Origin: Phascolarctobacterium faecium DSM 14760
GTDB taxonomy: Bacteria > Bacillota > Negativicutes > Acidaminococcales > Acidaminococcaceae
Length of the DNA stretch: 64,000 nt
Assembly (NCBI RefSeq): GCF_003269275.1
Contig: NZ_QLTS01000001.1
Span: forward strand, 372,001 to 436,000
Direction of reading: 5' to 3'
The translations under genes were made by a program, and so were the position numbers. Under the pieces are notes generated by a model, which had not been told where the DNA came from, made no database searches, and was given only the letters and a program-made list of their open reading frames with translations. Numbering within the stretch: the first letter of the stretch is position 1; every line of letters starts with the position of its first letter. This document shows positions 61,795-64,000 of this stretch, in pieces.

Positions 61795-61893
61795 ATATTT
61801 AGTTCTTTGATTTCAGTATACAAAGCTAAAGACGAGCCTAATATGTAGAAACCTACAAAAATAATCTGATTTTTTTGCATTTTTGCACAAAAA

Positions 61894-61931
61894 TAGCCCT
61901 TATAACAGTTAGATAACTGTTATAAGGGCTA
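61894..61931 (-). terminator. second, tandem terminator after yqeY
   Basis: An exact 17-bp inverted repeat (AGCCCTTATAACAGTTA and its complement) with a GA centre, extended by one T-A pair. It is followed on the minus strand by TTTTTG, and lies 30 nt downstream of another hairpin and about 110 nt upstream of atoD. Confidence 0.75.
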
Positions 61932-61939
61932 TAAAAAAT

Positions 61940-61965
61940 AACAGGACCGAATATTCGGTCCTGTT
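61940..61965 (-). terminator. first terminator after yqeY
   Basis: A 26-nt perfect palindrome (AACAGGACCGAAT and its complement) 15 nt after the yqeY stop, followed on the minus strand by a T-rich run (ATTTTTTAT). Confidence 0.88.
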
Positions 61966-61979
61966 AAGTTAATTATTCA

Positions 61980-62429
61980 TTATTGAAGCAGTTCGCGTAC
62001 CATTTGATTGATACGTTTACCGTCGGCTCGGCCCTTAGCCTTCGCCATAACAGCAGGCATTACTTTACCAATCGCTTTCGGTCCTTCGGCACCAGTCTCG
62101 GAGATAGCTTCAGCAACCATAACACGCAATTCTTCATCGCTAAGCGGTTCAGGCAGATATTTTTTGAGAATCTCAATTTCTGCTTTAGCCTGCTCGGCTA
62201 ATTCACTGCGTTCGGCTTTTTCGAATTCTACCAAAGAATCCTGCCGCATCTTGACCTCTTTCAGCAAGATAGCCAGAACCTCATCATCATTCAGTTCCTT
62301 CTTCTCATTGATTTCGACATTTTTAATATTAGCACGCACCATACGAATAACCGATAAACGCAGCTTACCTGCTTCACGGTCCTTCATGGCCTGTTTCATA
62401 TCTTCTGTCAATTGGTCTTTAATAGACAT
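61980..62429 (-). CDS. GatB/YqeY domain protein
   Basis: About 149 residues from the ATG at 62429. MSIKDQLTEDMKQAMKDREA, GKLRLSVIRMVRANIKNVEI, LAILLKEVKMRQDSLVEFEK, EIEILKKYLPEPLSDEEL and AIGKVMPAVMAKAKGRADG are the YqeY pattern. The protein is related to the tRNA-binding tail domain of GatB, but its free-standing role is not established. It lies 15 nt after rpsU, a pairing conserved in Firmicutes. Confidence 0.93.
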   Translation of the reverse strand: MSIKDQLTEDMKQAMKDREAGKLRLSVIRMVRANIKNVEINEKKELNDDEVLAILLKEVKMRQDSLVEFEKAERSELAEQAKAEIEILKKYLPEPLSDEELRVMVAEAISETGAEGPKAIGKVMPAVMAKAKGRADGKRINQMVRELLQ

Positions 62430-62443
62430 ACAGCACGCCCCCA

Positions 62444-62620
62444 TTATCTGGTTTTACGTTTTCTGGCTGCTTCGGATTTTTTCTTACGTTGAACGCTCGG
62501 TTTTTCATAATGTTCGCGCTTTCTAACTTCAGAAAGAATTCCGGCCTTTTGGGTTGCTCTTTTAAATCTGCGCAGCGCACTGTCCAATGTTTCGTTTTTG
62601 CCAACTTTAATTTCTGCCAT
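62444..62620 (-). CDS. rpsU: 30S ribosomal protein S21
   Basis: A 58-residue basic ribosomal protein starting [19 protein letters not shown] at the ATG at 62620, after [28 protein letters not shown] and the Lys/Arg-rich tail [13 protein letters not shown] are typical. A longer frame to 62683 lacks support. It is followed by yqeY, and the two probably share a transcript. Confidence 0.96.
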   Translation of the reverse strand: MAEIKVGKNETLDSALRRFKRATQKAGILSEVRKREHYEKPSVQRKKKSEAARKRKTR

Positions 62621-62765
62621 CTGATCTCCCTCCCTCCACACACTTAGGGAAGTGTATATATGCATTTCATGCGTTTTTTGCACTATTGCTGACTATCGTC
62701 AGACCGCAATTACCGCACAATATTACCAGTAAATTATATCTTATGATAGGCCTTTTGTCAAGGTA

Positions 62766-63101
62766 TCAGCAGGGTGGCCACCCCAATGCTTTACCGCCTA
62801 AAAGATGGATATGCAAATGCTTAACGGTCTGCCCTCCATCATCACCGGTATTGGCAACGATGCGAAACCCTTTTTCATTAACACCAAGTTTCTCAGCCAG
62901 TTCCTTAACTTTCCCAAACATATACAGGAGCAGCTCCGGTTCTGCAGTAATAATATTTTCAGTATGAGCTTTCGGTATCATTAAAACGTGTACCGGAGCA
63001 GCAGGAGCCACATCACGGATTACGATCATTTTGTCATCTTCATAAACTCTTTCAGACGGGATCTCTCCGGCAATAATTCGGCAAAAGATACAGTCGTTCA
63101 T
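62766..63101 (-). CDS. HIT-family nucleotide-binding protein (HinT-like)
   Basis: A 111-residue protein. NDCIFCRIIAGEIPSERVYE supplies the CxxC of bacterial HinT, followed by APVHVLMIPKAHTENI and the histidine triad HLHIHLLGG near the C-terminus. These enzymes hydrolyse nucleoside phosphoramidates and aminoacyl-adenylates. GGGGGG precedes the ATG. It lies 145 nt before rpsU, with A/T-rich sequence between. Confidence 0.95.
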   Translation of the reverse strand: MNDCIFCRIIAGEIPSERVYEDDKMIVIRDVAPAAPVHVLMIPKAHTENIITAEPELLLYMFGKVKELAEKLGVNEKGFRIVANTGDDGGQTVKHLHIHLLGGKALGWPPC

Positions 63102-63234
63102 TTCTTTCCCCCCTTAGTGATCCTAATTCTTATAATATTCGTCAGAAAATTTAAAAGTCCTTTTTCTATTTATTCTGTTCACAATTTATTTTCAAACTGT
63201 AACTAACAAAGTAAAAAAATCTTTAATAAAACGC

Positions 63235-63265
63235 TTGACTTATAGTCAACTCCAGCCATTATACT
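63235..63265 (+). promoter_or_regulatory. MerR-type promoter with 19-bp spacer before the DUF362 lipoprotein
   Basis: TTGACT at 63235-63240 and TATACT at 63260-63265 are spaced by 19 nt, longer than the usual 17. The spacer and -35 hold a dyad: CTTGACTTATAGTCAACTC resembles the operator CTTGACTTAGAGTTAACTC of MerR-family regulators, which untwist such over-long spacers. This is a sequence resemblance, and no MerR gene is in the window. Confidence 0.55.
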
Positions 63266-63312
63266 GAACTTAAAGTATTTTTAATCATTTATCTAAGAAA
63301 GGAGAGTTTACA

Positions 63313-64000
63313 GTGAAAAAATTTTTATCAACATTACTTTATACCGCTGCCGCAACTTTATTATTCAGCGCTTGTGGAATGACTGCCAATACAGTTTCTT
63401 CTCCTGTTGAACCAACTGTTAAAAGTAATGAAAAAACAGCAGTAAATAATAAAGCTCTCGTTTATTTCAGCAAGGATATCAGCCCTGTAAGTCTGATCAA
63501 ACTATATGATAAAATCAACCAGGATATACATGGTAAAGTAGCTATCAAAATCCATACAGGAGAAAAGAACGGTCCCAATATACTCCCACGGGAAATGGTG
63601 ATGGCTTTGCAGCAGCATGTACCTGACAGTAATTTAGTCGAAACCAACACTTTCTATAAAGGTGACCGCTATACCACCGCCGGCCACCGCGAAACATTAA
63701 AAGTTAACGGCTGGGATTTTTGTACTGTAGACATTATGGACGAGGAAGGAGCAGTAATGCTGCCAGTAAAAGGAGGCAAACATTTTCAGGAAATGTCGAT
63801 CGCTAAAAATATGCTTAATTATGATTCCATGATCGTTTTGACGCATTTTAAAGGACACACTATGGGAGGATTTGGCGGTTCAATGAAAAATATAGCAATT
63901 GGCAACGCAGACGGCAGGATCGGCAAAGCCATGCTGCATACCTCTGACCCATCCAACCCCTGGGAATATAGCCAAGAGCGTTTTATGGAAAATATGGCTG
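63313..64000 (+). CDS. DUF362 lipoprotein, partial
   Basis: Translation from GTG at 63313 after AAAGGAGAG runs to the window edge (229 codons). Residues 1-21 are a lipoprotein signal ending in LLFSAC. The mature part has ALVYFSKDISPVSLIKLYD, VAIKIHTGEKNGPNILPRE, DSNLVETNTFYKGDRYTTAG, YDSMIVLTHFKGHTMGGFGG and SMKNIAIGNADGRIGKAMLH. These features, notably HFKGHxxxGFGGxxKN, match DUF362, often found with a [4Fe-4S] domain further on. Any ferredoxin part would be beyond the window. The function is unknown, but a MerR-like promoter suggests induction by a stress or ligand. Confidence 0.82.
   Translation, partial: MKKFLSTLLYTAAATLLFSACGMTANTVSSPVEPTVKSNEKTAVNNKALVYFSKDISPVSLIKLYDKINQDIHGKVAIKIHTGEKNGPNILPREMVMALQQHVPDSNLVETNTFYKGDRYTTAGHRETLKVNGWDFCTVDIMDEEGAVMLPVKGGKHFQEMSIAKNMLNYDSMIVLTHFKGHTMGGFGGSMKNIAIGNADGRIGKAMLHTSDPSNPWEYSQERFMENMA

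Noticed and set aside
61116-61880. atoD starting at 61880 or ATG 61796
   Set aside because: The longer start adds a hydrophobic non-family sequence, and ATG 61796 puts the Shine-Dalgarno inside the gene.

Overview
The window looks like chromosomal sequence from a diderm Firmicute of the class Negativicutes, most like the Acidaminococcaceae (Phascolarctobacterium/Acidaminococcus type). This is inferred from gene content, not from a marker search. Signs are Firmicute-style operons with strong GGAGG ribosome-binding sites, a dgt-dnaG-rpoD cluster, a CcpN-like regulator beside the PPDK regulatory protein, and an LptA/OstA-like periplasmic protein that implies an outer membrane. A SpoIID-family protein, electron-bifurcating-type ETF genes and an acetoacetate/short-chain fatty acid (ato) operon fit the same picture. 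Most genes are on the minus strand. I see no insertion sequence, prophage or CRISPR array.

Layout. 1-6.6 kb: a partial CatA-like acetyltransferase, a radical SAM/SpoU-methylase pair, RlmCD-type methylase, YbaK deacylase, a DUF1858 redox-disulfide protein, endonuclease IV and an AlkD-like protein. 6.6-6.9 kb: a decayed membrane-protein gene. 6.9-12.6 kb: peptidase T, then a pterin/folate operon read queD-folE2-folP-folK-DUF815, preceded by trmL. 12.7-18.4 kb: a GH73 glucosaminidase, a UPF0173 hydrolase and a type IV pilus/competence-type pseudopilin operon without an ATPase gene. 18.6-24 kb: an unknown 454-residue protein, pyruvate kinase and etfBA, where EtfA carries a ferredoxin domain. 24-33.3 kb: dnaE and several transporter or membrane genes. 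33.5-43.5 kb: the long yebC / ruvC-ruvA-ruvB-queH-spoIID-queA-tgt-yajC-fau-secD-secF run. 43.7-49.2 kb: fabK-like, ilvD, small unknown genes, hemolysin III and pirin. 49.3-54 kb: a CAT-anticodon tRNA and rpoD-dnaG-dgt. 54-57.7 kb: LptA-like protein, PPDK regulatory protein, CcpN-like and PucR regulators. 57.9-61.8 kb: atoD-atoA-atoB-atoE. 62-64 kb: yqeY, rpsU, hit and the start of a DUF362 lipoprotein.

How the genes work together. Queuosine genes are spread over two operons: queD with folate genes, and queA, tgt and queH with ruv/sec. The folate operon has no folB, and its QueD-family protein carries both the Cys of QueD and the Glu of PTPS-III (CExxHGH), so it may feed both queuosine and folate synthesis. 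The ato operon would activate acetoacetate by CoA transfer, cleave it by thiolysis, and import the acid through AtoE, probably under the adjacent PucR-type regulator. The CcpN-like/PSRP pair and pyruvate kinase point to control of the pyruvate-PEP node.

Most unusual observations. Two unrelated genes (PPDK regulatory protein and atoD) lack a usable ATG/GTG/TTG and instead appear to start at ATA, 8 nt after GGAGG, in a nearly identical context. Other points are the bifunctional-looking QueD in a folB-less folate operon, a pseudopilin-like protein with a beta-helix C-terminus, and a MerR-type 19-bp-spacer promoter before the DUF362 lipoprotein.
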